This document shows positions 40,623 to 53,200 of a DNA stretch of 64,000 nt, one piece after another. Numbering within the stretch: the first letter of the stretch is position 1; each line of letters opens with the position of its first letter. Below the pieces are notes generated by a model that made no database searches, was not told where the DNA came from, and worked only from the letters and a program-made list of their open reading frames with translations. The translations under genes were made by a program, and so were the position numbers. This stretch comes from Callipepla californica brunnescens (lineage: Eukaryota > Chordata > Aves > Galliformes > Odontophoridae). The stretch spans positions 620,001-684,000 of the forward strand of contig JALIRH010000044.1 of assembly GCA_023055505.1 (NCBI GenBank), written 5' to 3'.

Positions 40623-41150
40623 GCCAAGTGACATACTCCACAAGAACCCACTCAATGAGCTCCTCTATTCAGCTCGTGTTCTAATCACCTCTGTTATTTC
40701 ATCTGAGAGGCTTTTTCGGTCTTCATAATGGCTTACAAAAGAGTAAATAGGTGCTGCTTTCCACAGAATATCTTGTGTGATAAAACTCTCTGGAATTCAA
40801 ACATAAAATATTAAAACACTTTTCTTATGCATTCAAAAAATAAATTTAGTGACTATTTCTGGGCTAATTTGGAAGAAATGTGTTATGCAATAATCTGTTT
40901 GCATATTATTTTTTCAGAAAATATACAGTATAACTACAGAGTAGAAGAACATGATATTAAATAAATATAAAAATGTTTTGTAACATCAAATTTGACCAAA
41001 ATGCTTTTTGTGCTTTGACTTTTTTTTTTTTCCTTATGATAAAGGAGATAATTTCAATGCTTTGGGAGTCTGCCTTTGTTTTATTGTGTGTTTTTGGTCC
41101 ATTACAGTTAGTGATACATTACTACTTCACCTGATATTCTTTTCTGTAAA

Positions 41151-41156
41151 AATAAA
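41151..41156 (+). terminator. ADGRA1: Candidate distal poly(A) signal
   Basis: AATAAA within tgtaaaaataaagtcaatg, the last of a cluster of hexamers (40839, 40960, 41151). A TG-containing stretch follows within 40-70 bases. It is the best candidate for the distal end of the ADGRA1 transcript. Confidence 0.4.
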
Positions 41157-41175
41157 GTCAATGAAATAACAAGAA

Positions 41176-44100
41176 TGTAAGAGATATATTGTCCTAGTAA
41201 ATTCCTTCTGGACATAAGCATGTAATGTGCTTCAAGGTCAGTACTAGTTTCATTGATTCATTTATGACATAAAAATGACTGAACAGACTTTCACTGTTCA
41301 CTTTCTGTCTGAGATTAAACAAGAGAAATTTCATCCACCAAAAGATAATTTTTGGAGAATAATACAATCAACAGGAGTCATTATTACAATAGTATGAGAA
41401 TAAAAATAGGCTTTGATGCTGTATGCAGTGTTCTTCTCTGTGTATAGAAATGACCAAATTTCAGATCATCAACCTGACTCCGTTTTAAATCACAGAGACT
41501 GCATACAAGAAGGACTCATACCCAGGCTCATTTAAAAAGATTATTTTTAGTCAGCTTAAGTACAATGTCTGGTTTGCTGGAATGAGAGTGAAAGAGAAAA
41601 CAGATTTTGTAATCAGAAAAGCCTGAGCTGGAGGAAACAATTTTGGATGCTCTGTCACAAAGCTGCTTTAGGTTCATGGTGTGTAGTAATGTGAGCTGAA
41701 CCATCCTGAATGCCTTGAAGATTTAAATTTGCAGTTGGACAGACATCATCGGGACGTACAAGGCTGAATGTGACTCTCCAGGTCTGAAGGTATATTCCTC
41801 TCAAAATTAGATTCTGGAAAGAATGATTGGCTTGTTTTTTAACGATGGAGTCTGACATGGAAGCCTTGTCCACTCAACTATTTGAAAGCAATGCTGTCAT
41901 CAGGAGCAGGCCAGCTGACCTTTTTAACATAGCGTCTTTGTTACATGGAAGCACAAGGAAGGAAGGTGGTTGTGATTATCTGTGGACGAGATCACTCATA
42001 ATCTCACTGAGCCTTTGTTGCCTATGCCAAGGAATGTCAGGCCTATAAAGGCACGAGCAGCTCATCAGCTTTGCAGAAATGTAGGAGTTCCTGTAGCAGT
42101 GTCCTCTATTTCACAGAGAAGCTGTGTGCAGCAGCTGGATCAATCAGAGTCCATCAGGCTGGCTGGCTTCAGTTAAGCAATTTGTTAGTGGTAACTTGGT
42201 GCTCCAGGCAGTTTCTACCCACTTAGTTAACTCTGCTAAGAAGGATGCTTTTGATTTGGATTTTCTTTTGCTATGCTGAAAATTTAGAGCTCAGTTTGAC
42301 ATTTTTAATTAGAAGTTTCTATAAAATAGAAATTTAATTGCTGAGAAGAAAACACATGCTATAGATCATTATGAATACATGAATCTTCCTTTTTTATTCC
42401 CTTATTACTAGGTTTACCAAAGCACAAATTGATCTCTATTTACTTATCCTACCAGTCTGTTACCTAGATTTTCACAAGCCAAACAAGCATCAAGTCAAAG
42501 ATGGTGTTACAGGGCTCAGTTCTCTGCAAGTGGGGTTGAAATCTCATTTACAAGCTCTAGAGCAGTTCAACCTCAGACCAGTATCGTGCCTAAGGGTTGT
42601 GCAGCTGGTCGTGCCTGAGAGGTGATGTTTTTTTGTAAACATGGTGTCTGTATACCCCATAGGTTCTTCTGTCTCTTTACATTTTTTTCTGTTTGAGCTC
42701 TTTGTTGCCTTGCAGTCTGAACAGCAAAATGACTGACTGCTCCCATCAGCCTGTCACTAGACTCCAGCTGTTCCCTTAAGCTGCAGTGAACTGTTGAGCG
42801 AGCTTGTCCAGCATGGCCAGAGTTTTCATTTATTCCTTTATTCATTTCACAATGTATTCAGCAACACCTGAGGAAGGCAACAAGAGGGGCTTATTTTAGG
42901 GTAAAGGGAGAATTCTGGGAGAAGAGAAAGCAATACAATCTGATGGGATTTACCCAATATTCATATTCTTGTCACAGGACTCCTTTTTGTTACCCATTTG
43001 TTACTGGGCTGTGAGCAGCTGCAGTCATTTTATCCTGATTCTTTCCACTGTGAGACTTTGTTCTCTACTCATTAGAACATAGCTGAAAGTTAACCACGTA
43101 GCTTGTTTTATACCCTCAGCAGTCACTGCCCTCAGAGTAGTTCAGCTGCCCAAAGGCTGCAACATTTTCAACAAAGAGGCTTCAGGGGTAGGTATTTGAA
43201 CACCTTGTGAAGGGTGGCTTTTATAAGGGCACATTTTGCTCTTTCTAAAAAGTAAGCAATTCTGTACAGATGACAATTTTAGCTACCAAAAGTATCTCAG
43301 CATACTATCACCCTTTCTTCAGACTCATATGCCATGAGTGGAGGGGCTATGCCCACTGATCACATCGTGCAACAAATTGTAGGGATGCTGATGCACCTGG
43401 AGGACCCACTCTATAAATGATATACTGCAGCTGGGATTAGAGTGGAAGGCAGAAAGCCTTGATTCTCCTGTCTTCTGCTAAGCTTCCAACTTGGTTTCCC
43501 TTAGAGACACCAAAATGGAAGCATTAGAGGAGGAAATCTGCAGAGCTTGAGCTTCTAGCAGTGGGTTCAGTTGAATGAAATGAGAAGAAGAAGGAAAGCT
43601 GTTGGCATCAACTGGAATCTGCAACAAGCTGATTTGGAGTCCGTTTTGAAGAGAGCCTCCAGGTACTGATAAAAGGAACTGGGAGGTAAGGAAGAAACTG
43701 TGATCAGATTGATAATGGAGAAGGGAGAGCGTGGTGAAAGAATGAGTGTTCATTCTTGTTTCCAGTCTGGATATGTAAAGTTAAGCTTTGTGATTTCTCT
43801 TTAGTCAGTAAACATCTGAAAACCCACTAGCAAATTGCCTATTCTCTTATAATGTTGATCCTCATAATAAATGACAGCATATTAGTGCTGTCAGCTATTC
43901 CATTAGCATAAGTGTCAGAAATCTCTGTAATGGATCACAGATGCTCACAGCTGTTGATTAACCAGATAGCTGTTCATCTGCCACATGATAGAATTTCTTT
44001 ATTTTTAATGGGCTCTTTCAAAATCCAGGCAATATCACAAAAAAAAGACAACTGATTTCAAACAGTGCTGGTGAGGCTTGAAGTCAGATAAAGCAAATTG

Positions 44101-46000
44101 AGGATGTGTTCAGATTAAGGCTGCTTTTGGAACTTCCTTTGGCTGCTTGGCTCCATCTTTTGATGTTGTTTTTAACCTTTTGAGTGCATGCTGCTAACAC
44201 CTTGGCTCTGACTGACCTTGTCTTTTTCCAAACCCAGCTTTTCTACCCTTCCCTGTGCTGAGTGCTAGAAACAAGGTAGCTGGGAAGACTTCTTTCCTTT
44301 GAGTATATCCTGCTTTGGGGCTCTTTTCAAAAGGATTTGAGGAGTTGTAGGACTCCAGCAATTCAAGCTGATCTACAAGCTGCCTGTAAATGTCATCTTC
44401 CCCTGCAGCAGAGCTGTAACTGGAAGTCTTCCTACCAGAATAGATAGCGGAGGCTGCTGAGAAAGGCACCTCATGCATGGTTCTCTGTGCTGCGTGTTGT
44501 GCCTACTTTGGGCAGTGAGAGGTGGACATGCTTTAATTTTGGGCATCACACAAAGGCCTCCTCGAGCCAACAGCTGGTAAACAGCAGGGAGAGACCTTAA
44601 CACAGAAATGTGAGCTTTAGTCCCTGTTTAGTATATAAAGGTGTGAGCTCCAGGAAGGTCCTCTCCCTCCAAACACTTGTGCCCCATTGCTAATCCCAAA
44701 CCTATTGCCCATGCCAGTGACTGGGAAGCCCCAGATGCCGTGGTATGGGATGGTGTGAGGATGCATTATCAGCATGAAGGACTGGTTTCTTGTTATATCT
44801 TTTGTGAAACCTACAGGAGCATTCCAAACACACATGGAGAGGAAAAAAACAGGGCAGAGAGAGTTAAGTTACCAGTTAATCTCTACTGGGATAGTAAGAG
44901 GACTATTTTTAAGTGCTGCAAGTGCTAAACAAACCCCCAGCCATTCTCAGTACAGAAGCCTTAATTCCAGCATTATAACAATGTTGTATTCCACCTGACA
45001 GCACAGTGCAGGCAACGTGACATACAGTCAAGGACTATAGTACAATGGAAGTAACTATACTTCACCCACAATGCTCTTCCCCTGGGTAAAAATAAGCTGT
45101 ACACAGCTGTACTGTAGAAATATATTCTGCATTCTCTGATGCACGGGTGGACTGGTTTAGATTAAGGACCTGTTTGGTGTGGATGTGCAATTAAAATATT
45201 TTTGTAGTATTTAAGAACAGAAAAATACATTTTTATTATTATTATTCCTTGACATAGAAAGCTAATCATCAGCATTATACTGAAATGTTATTTTTCTTCA
45301 GTATATTGCTAATAGAGAGCTGAAGAGCTACATAACAGAGCAGCACAACAGCAGCGAAAAGCAACCATAGAAAATAGAGAAAAAAATCCCCTTGCTGTCA
45401 GTGGTTCAGAGATTTACCTGTAAGGAGACAATTCCAGATCATGCCTTCTGTTTCATTAGCCCGTTCATCTCCTCAGTGTGCTATTAAAGTTCAACTTTCT
45501 TAACAAAGCTGCGGAGATCGGAATATGCCAATCAAATTCAGCATGGCTTGAACAGTCTCTGGTATAAGTGGCTTATGTAGTTCATTGTAGATTGTTGCAG
45601 GGGAACTGCTGACAGAGACAAAACATACAGGATGTGATTTCAAAGGCCTTGGAGCTGTAGGATGAGAAATCTTTAGCAGGAGTCCTTTTACTTAGACAAA
45701 GTAAAAATGAAATATCTTATGTAGGATATAAGGAGGCTTGAATTTAAATTGGTGAAATGATGAAAGAGACCAACAAAGCAGAGTTTTGAACAGCTCAGCA
45801 CAGGCTATCCCTCTCCATGTAACCACTGCTATGGAATGTTTAATTTATTCAGTCTTTAGTCAAACTTTTTTCACTTTAGTTAGCCGTAGAGTTGAAATCA
45901 GTCTCCATGGGCCCTGCACTGAAAGTACAGCAAACAGAAAGGCACGGCATACTGTTCAGAACCTGGTCTGAAAGAGACAAACAGCAAAATTTATTAAGCA
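41176..46000. other. Intergenic DNA, no gene recognised
   Basis: Downstream of ADGRA1. GC content appears somewhat higher than in the introns from about 41.6 kb on. Short open frames on both strands (up to about 95 codons) lack recognisable domains and overlap one another. The contents I note are an (ATT)4 run at 45235-45246 and a TGACAGCA inverted repeat at 43872-43893. I recognise no transposon copy here. Confidence 0.6.
43872..43893. promoter_or_regulatory. Inverted pair of TGACAG (MEIS/TGIF-type) sites
   Basis: TGACAGCA (43872-43879) and TGCTGTCA (43886-43893) form a perfect 8-bp inverted repeat around six bases. Each arm holds TGACAG, the core bound by TALE homeodomain factors. E-box and homeodomain-like strings (cacagctg, gattaacc, catctgccac) follow within about 100 bases. 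A role as an enhancer element is inferred. Confidence 0.3.
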
Positions 46001-49000
46001 CAAACTCTCTGTTGTAGCAGGGGACCACTTGTCCTGACACTCATCCATACTGCTAAGGGCCTGGGGGAAAGGTGGGTGGGAGTGAAGGAGAAATGTGGCA
46101 CAAAGTGGAGAAGGTGTTGTGAGGGACCGTCATATGCGCACAAGTGGCAGCAGAAATGGTGTGGCTGGATCAGTAAAGAAGTGTGTTGAGCTGGGGAGGT
46201 AAGCCTGTTTCTGTTAAGTCATTCATTCTAAGAAGATGCCAGAAGATCAGTGTTTGGACAGTAGCTTCAAAGTGAGTTAGGTATTTGACATTGTTTTTGT
46301 GAAAGTTAGCATCAGCCTTATTCAATGGCAGTAGCTTCAAGTCTTAGTGAGTTCCTGGGGTGTTCATCAGAGACTTCTGATGAAATTTTACTCTTCCTGT
46401 GCTACATCCAATAGTTTGCAAAAGTGTGTACCACCAAAAAATAATGACATGAGTAAGGCATGGTTGTGAAGCGAGGGATATTATTCTCTGGTCAGAGAAG
46501 TCTTATAACAGTCTGGTGAAGACACATGATAGGTTTCTGAGTTGAATATCTGACTGTAACTATATATTCATTTTGAAAATTTACAAGTTGTGTATTTGTA
46601 TCACCTGAAAATGGTGTCGTAAAGGTAAATCAATGTTTTTTTGTTTTTTGTAATTTTGAAACCTATTCTCAAACTCCTGGGCCCCGTGCCCAGTGCTTCC
46701 TGTCACCTCTCCTACTCTCCGTTGTTGGACTTTGGTTTGTGCACTCAGTCACGTTGCTGTTATCCCTCTAACTTTTTTTTGTGTCCTTCTGGAAAGGCAG
46801 CACAGGTTCAGTATCGACCTCAGCTTACCTGGCAGCCCCAGGTCCTGTGCTCTCAGGATGGTGTCGTGGCTGTCATCTGAAATCCTCTTCACTGTCTTTT
46901 CCTCTTTCCTCCTAGATGTGGATTTGTCTGGGGAGATAATTAAGTGGAATTCCCCACGCCCCCTCCATTCCCCTGCACGATGCAGCATGCTGGGTGCTGT
47001 GATGATGTGTCCTTCCTCAGGCACCTTGTGCAACTTCGTTTCCAGGCATCCATCCGCAGTTTCCTCTGCTTTATTCTTCCTCTCTGATAGTGCTTCTGCT
47101 GTGAAGCTTTGTTATAGCTATTATTTGCTGTGGAACATCCACACATGGGAAGGGTTGTTCTGATTACAGACCTCTGGCAAAGTGTTTAAAATGGTCACTG
47201 TTCTTTCTCACAGTAATGTTGTTATTTTCCTAGTAACTAACTGGGGATAAATACTGAAACATGAGCACCACAGCTGACTTAGGAATGTCCTCTGCTGTCA
47301 CTCCCCAGAACACCAGTGTTGTGCAAATAAACTCAAAAATAGTATTTCTCTTTGTTACTCTACTGTAATTTCCGGAGTTTTTCCTTTTCCATTACTATGC
47401 TGTTCCTGAAGCTCCTTGCTATTTCTTGGTTCTTATTTTCTCTCTCACACGTTCCTCTCTGCAGCTCTGAGACAGCATCCAGATGGTCAACTCCTGACGG
47501 GAGCCCTTTCTGGAAGGAGCTCTGCTCCTGTCACTCACAGGAGGATGGTGCTGGCCTGAGAGTGGCTGCAGAGTGGAGAGCTTTTCTCTTTCCCTGGCAG
47601 CTTGTATAGAGCTACGCTAAAAAGAGAGAGATTTGTTTGTGTGAAGAATATAGATGTGTAATTTGTTTTTGTGTGAAGATGCATATGGACATATAAATAA
47701 AACTGTGGAGAATGTTAGGCATCAGCGTAGTTGCTTCCCCCTTACTGCTTGCTTTAAACAAGCAGCCTGTGTTTTCAGAATATGTTTTCTAACCTGAAGC
47801 ACTACCAGTATGTGCAGGATTTCCTACTGGTTTTAAATGGAACCTACAATTTTCTAAGTATGACAGGTATTCACACTCTGCAGCAAAGGAACCAACTGTG
47901 TGTAACAGCTTCAGAAACTCTTCCAGTGCCCAGACAGGTGCTCTCCCTGTAAGTATCTTCCAAGAGATATGGGGAATTCTAAATTATCTGAGAGAAGGGA
48001 AAAGTTCCTAATGGTGATATTTCAATCCCAATTTTGCACAGGCAGGACAAAATTAGACCTAATTTTCTATATATACTCCTGATATACATTAGGAACTTAA
48101 AATTCCTTTCAGCATATTCTTCTTATATGGAGATTTCTTGATTTATAAGCAAAACCTGCTACTATGCAGTATTTCTGGAGAACTGAAGACATACACTTCA
48201 AATTTAAATTATTTGTGATGCATGTAGCCTAAAAATGGAAATACCCCTGCAAACCATGTGACATTGATGATTTCTCCAGTGAAAAGTTAAATGAGTCAGT
48301 CTATTTGGCCTTAACAATTAGGGGCAGAAATCATTAATAATTTAATTCAATTATAACCACTCCTTTGACTATGGCTGATGTAGTGAATTGCAAATATGAA
48401 ATGCTCACACAGTAATTGTTCTGATGATCATTCAGGACAAATAAGACTAAAAAAGATTTTAAATCTCTTAGCGAACTTAATCATTTTTAAGTCATACATT
48501 AATTAAGGTGTTTATTAATCCTTGCAGATTGAATTCTTTATTCAGAATAAGTGCTGTAATTTTCTTGAGTAAGTGCAGTGTTTCTCGCGCATAAGAGAGG
48601 TTGAATTGTTCAGTGTTAACTTTAGAACTGTCTATAATAACTTGAGGGATGCTGACAATTAACTCGCTCAACAACTCCTCTATGCCTCCAGCAAGTTTTG
48701 TGCAAGCTTCCCTGCCTAAAAATCTTGTTGCTGGCCTAGTTTATTTGGGTCATTTACCAGTCATTGTCTGCTGCTTCATTTCTTGCTGACCCTAATTTAT
48801 CCATCCGGAATTAAAGTAGGATGTAGAGAATTGATTCTGTGGCTGTGGGTGTATGCCAGCTATCGCAGCAGTTAATGTACTTTAGTATTCATTGTGTGGT
48901 TCTCTGGAGGATGCTCACAAACACAAGGGCTAGGGGTCTGCTAAACTGCTGCTTGCTGTCCCCACTTTGAGTGTAGGAGGAGGGCTTCGCAGGCTTTTGT

Positions 49001-50048
49001 ACATTCACAGCTCTCCCTGAAATATCTGTATGAGTCAGGGCTCTGGCTATCATCTGACTGCTACACTTGCTTAAAAAAAAAATAAAAATAAAAAAAGCAA
49101 CAACACATTTAGAAAGCATGAAAGTCAGGCTGCCAGCTCATGACTTTGTTCTGTAGCTCCTGAGTACATCATACTCATCATCTTCATATTCCAGTCTCCT
49201 GGGACACCTGTATAAAACTCGCACTGAGTGCTTCATCCTCAACCTTCTGCCAGTGGTTATTGAAAAAGAAGTGATTTTGATCCATGTCATATTTTTCTAG
49301 GGAACAAATTTAACTGAGCTGAAAAGTAATGTTTTGAGATATGTGAAACACTGCAAACACATTGTAAAAGATGTGTGGAAAAGATTATATCTTTTAGATG
49401 AACAGTGCAAGAAAAGCACTGGTGTTTTTTTTTGTTTTTTTTAGGCTTTTCAATCCTCGCAGATCCCTTCTGGCCAAAACTGTACATTGCCTTCTGCACT
49501 GCAGTGCCCAGGGAAAAACATGAATCCTGTCTCTTCAGCAGAAATGAAGCAATCTTACTGCAGACAACCAAGTGCAAAGCTGCAGTTCTGAAACATCAGC
49601 TGCAGAGCTGCCTGGCAGAGCACAGTTGCAGGAGAATGAGAGCGCTTTCCACATATGGCTGTAGGCTTGGATGGCTTGGCTTGGCTTGGCTTTGCTTCCC
49701 CCCTCCTCTTCTTGGTGGCTATGCAGACTGTGAGAACTGTTGCTGCACCAGATGGAGCATATTTAAATTACGTGAGAATTGTAACACTGGGTAAAAGAAT
49801 GTGAATCATTTTAATGTTGTGCTGTGGTATAAGAGTTATCATTCACGCTGTCACTTCTCTATGTTGTGGACAAGACTTGGTTACAGCTCCAGCTTTAACC
49901 AAGGAGCACAGAGTATTGGCAGCTGAGGCCATTTTAATATTGTCCCCTACATGGCTGTTATCTTCTCCCATGCCACGTTGTCTATGGGTTTTTCTGAAAG
50001 TTTTTCACAGTGAGTAAACAGTGTAGGTGTTTCTGACCCCAGCAGGGT
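46001..50048. other. Intergenic DNA with possible non-coding exons
   Basis: Relatively GC-rich stretch. It contains the longest open frame outside ADGRA1 (46693-47163, plus strand, 156 codons), which has no recognised domain and overlaps open frames on both strands. Two segments have good flanking splice signals (46021-46198 and about 49444-49790). A GGCTT repeat lies at 49673-49695. I do not call a protein-coding gene here. Confidence 0.5.
49673..49695 (+). repeat. (GGCTT)n short tandem repeat
   Basis: Four GGCTT units followed by a degenerate TGCTT. It reads as a Leu/Gly/Trp-rich string in one plus-strand frame, which gives that frame a false protein-like look. Confidence 0.9.
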
Positions 50049-50290
50049 CATAGAATCATTCATATTGGAAAAGACCTCTAAGATCATCTAGTCCAACTGT
50101 CCAACTACCACCAATATGGCCTACTGAAACGTGCCCCTTAGTACCATGTCTCCATGTTTCTTGAACACTTTCAGGGAAGGTGTCCCCACTGCCTCACTGA
50201 GAAGCCTGTGCCAGTACCTAAGCACTCTTTCAGAGAAAATATTTTTTCCTGAATGGATGGATTGAACCTGATGGGTGTTGTAACTTGGTT
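50049..50290 (-). mobile_element. CR1 LINE 3' fragment
   Basis: On the plus strand it begins catagaatcattcatattgg, then aaaagacctctaagatcatc and tagtccaactgtccaac, the complement of the CR1 3' end. Translated on the minus strand it gives RVLRYWHRLLSEAVGTPSLK followed by VFKKHGD, recognisable as the CR1 ORF2 C-terminus (consensus-like WNRLPREVVESPSLEVFKKR). The match fades near 50290. It is 5'-truncated and the least degraded CR1 copy in the window. Confidence 0.9.
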
Positions 50291-53200
50291 CTAAACCAAT
50301 CAGTGGAAGCAGGTGGTTTTCCCTTCTCTGCTGCAAGGATGAGTGGATGGGCTGACTGCACATGGCCACCTAGTGCCTCTGGCGTGGAAGGTACAGGTAG
50401 AAGGTAGTTGTGAAAAATAATAATTGCCTACATTTGGTTGTTTCCTGTTTATTCTGCTGGCCAGAAAAGCCCTCTAGAGGAAGGAAAAAAAAAGGAAAAG
50501 AAAAAGAATATAAACAAGAATAACAGCACTGAAGTCTGCTCAAGCCATTGGATATTTTCTAAACATCCAGGTGTTGTTGGTTTGATGTTAGCAGCTCCAT
50601 TGTCCACAGCTCCTCCTCAAACTGCTGCTCAGAGGGAGCAGTGCTGTGTCTGTGCAATTCAGGTGCCAAATAAGAGGCTGAAGTTTAAGTCTTGATTGTG
50701 GCTGTTAGAGCCCCTTCTAAATGCAGTAAGTTGTTGGCCTGAAGTAATTTATCTTTTCTGTCTGTTGGAAGTAAGATACACAGAATTTTTCTGAATGCCA
50801 TCTGAAATCACTCTTCTTAGCTACCAAGTGCATTTACTGCACCTGTGATTACTGAAGTAATTGACAAGGTCTATTTTTCCCACATTAGACCAAAAATGAA
50901 ACATTTATTTTGACACACTGGGCTACTGCCATCTGTGCTCTAGCATCAAAACATTTTTCTAATGTTCTATTTCAGCTGTTCCAGTTGGCCTCCAAAGAGC
51001 TTAAAATCTGGCAAAAAATAGCACCAATGTTTAACTGTGCACAGAAGGTATTATTTATATGTCAGTAGCACATTGTTCGCTTTCTAGGTCTTTAACAGCT
51101 GTATATAATGACATGATCCTTTACACATGCTAGTTTTCATGGAATATGTCACATGGCTATTAAGTATAAAGCTGAGGGTCAGCAAATCATTTTGTATTTT
51201 CCTTATGTATATAAATACGGTACACACTCCCTGCGTGGAAACTCAGTGAAAGACAGATACCATGTTATTTCATCAAAACTCATGATGCACTTCTCTGTCA
51301 TTTGCAGAAAAATATAAAATATATATATTTCTGTTAATCTGAATCTATTCTTCAAAGACTGGTTTCAGAGTTGCATTTAAATCTTTTTGTACAGAGATAT
51401 ATTGTATGTAATACCAGTAATACTATCCCCACAGGCAAGAACCAGGGCTTGGCTCTCATGACCTAATTTTGAGAGAGACAATAAGATTATTGCATTGAGG
51501 TGCAGCTGATATTGGCGCCCAAGGGCACCCCTAAGCTTCAGCACAGCCTCTGTGAGGGAAGGTCACCTCACTTCTGTGTCTGTTAGCTGTGAGACAAACA
51601 AAAAATCAGCAGGGTAAAAAGCCCCACAGAAACATGTTTTTCAAAAGAGATCAGTTGTGTAGCCCAAAGTTCTCCTGAATATTTTGATTCTGATTTTTAA
51701 AATGATTCTGGATACAAGGCTTTTTTTTTTCCTAAAATCTTAAGATGATTGTCACAAGAAGTCAAGAAAAACACAATTATTTGGGCTAACCAACAGAGGA
51801 ATGTCAGGTACTTCATGTGAAAAGTAATGGCAAAAGAGAAGTAATGTAACACACCAAAGATTTTTCTTTTTTTTTCCCTCAAACATGGATAAACTCTTCT
51901 AGTTCCTAAGCAGCATATTCCAGATGCTGCTTGCTATGACTTTTGCCATAAAGCTAAGGATGCATGTCAATCTGTAGACACAGTGCTTGGGAGCTGTGGA
52001 AAAAAATGTCTTTGGGCAGATTTTTAGGCAAAATGAACACATCATTCTCCAGACAAATTGTGAAAGTTTATCCTCTGCATTTGATGCTGAAATGGAAAAC
52101 ATTACAGAAGTAAATGCCTTTTGATTTAAGCTCATCTCTTTCCGTTTGGACAACAGCTTGAGGGGGAAAAAATGATTTGCAGCAATTTCTGAGATGCCCA
52201 GCTACTATATCTTCCATTAGCTGCTGTCTATGCAAGCCAGCAAGTGCTCAGTAACTTATTCTCAGTGCCCAATGTACCAGCATCCATTTGCAGTTAAAAG
52301 AAAACTATTCAAAGAAAAATTGTAGACTCTGCAAAAATAACAATAATTTTCCATTTTTAAATGTGTGTAAACTGTTCCTCTTGAGAAACTATTATTATAT
52401 ACAAACTTGAATTTGTATGATTCGGTGGTGAGGTTTGGGTCAAAATAGCAGCACTTAGGATCAAAGTAAGTGTGCGTGGTTTAGCTAAAATGTGGAAGGC
52501 ATGACTGTGAATGCTATAACAGACTGAGGAGCCCCAGTTTTTGAATGCAGTCTGAAGTCAAACTTTATTTCCTTCCCTGTTCTTCTGTCTTGCCACAGTT
52601 ATGACAGATCTGTACCATCTCTGTACTTACATAGCACATATGACCTTTTTTTCCATGGTATCATTCAGGCATCTTGGAGTTAACGTAAGTGAGCAAAGAA
52701 GACTATTCCTGAGATTGTCTGAGTTTGCTTTGATCATTCATAGATGAATCAGCATGTTGTCATCCTGTAGGTCTAGACGTAAGACAGGTGTAATATCCAG
52801 CACCACGCAAGTCACAACAGCAATGAAGGCCCTTTATCTAAGCAATGTGAAAGCACATTTAGTCAGGAATCAGATGATGGCTCAGAACCAGCCAAGCAAG
52901 AGCAGCTCAGCTAAAGCTCTGGGGAAGAAAAGAAAAATTCTGGCCTGAAATCCTGTAAAATATAAATAACAAGTCCAGTTTATGTTGCATAAGCATATGC
53001 TAAATGACATGGACAAAATAATAACCTATAAAACCTGGAGTCTCTATTTTGCCAAAGGTAAAGCCACTAAAGGCAGTTTAAGCCTTTTCTTATCTCATTC
53101 TGCTCTGACTGGAATCACCATCTTTGCTGATATCACTGCTTGACTGTCATCATGGAAATGTTCATAGGCATTCTAGCTGCATTTATTTAGTCAGTGCCTT

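Larger units (their letters stand above)
38170..41175 (+). other. ADGRA1: Probable ADGRA1 3' untranslated region (end inferred)
   Basis: AT-rich DNA after the stop with several AATAAA hexamers: 38356, 39619, 40839, 40960 and 41151. The 41151 copy is the last of the cluster, so I set the likely longest end about 20 bases after it. It holds a TGTAAATA Pumilio-type site near 39250, a 21-T tract (39956-39976) and a CA repeat (40601-40622). I see no open frame of note. The true end could be any of the listed signals; RNA data would decide. Confidence 0.5.

Noticed and set aside
40461..40655. Minus-strand frame with a VCVCVCV-type stretch
   Set aside because: Translation of the CA microsatellite.
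42573..42845. Minus-strand 90-codon open frame
   Set aside because: No domain, splice context or similarity that I recognise; length is within chance for this composition.
50121..50369. Minus-strand 82-codon open frame
   Set aside because: Most of it is the C-terminal part of a degraded CR1 ORF2, not a host gene.
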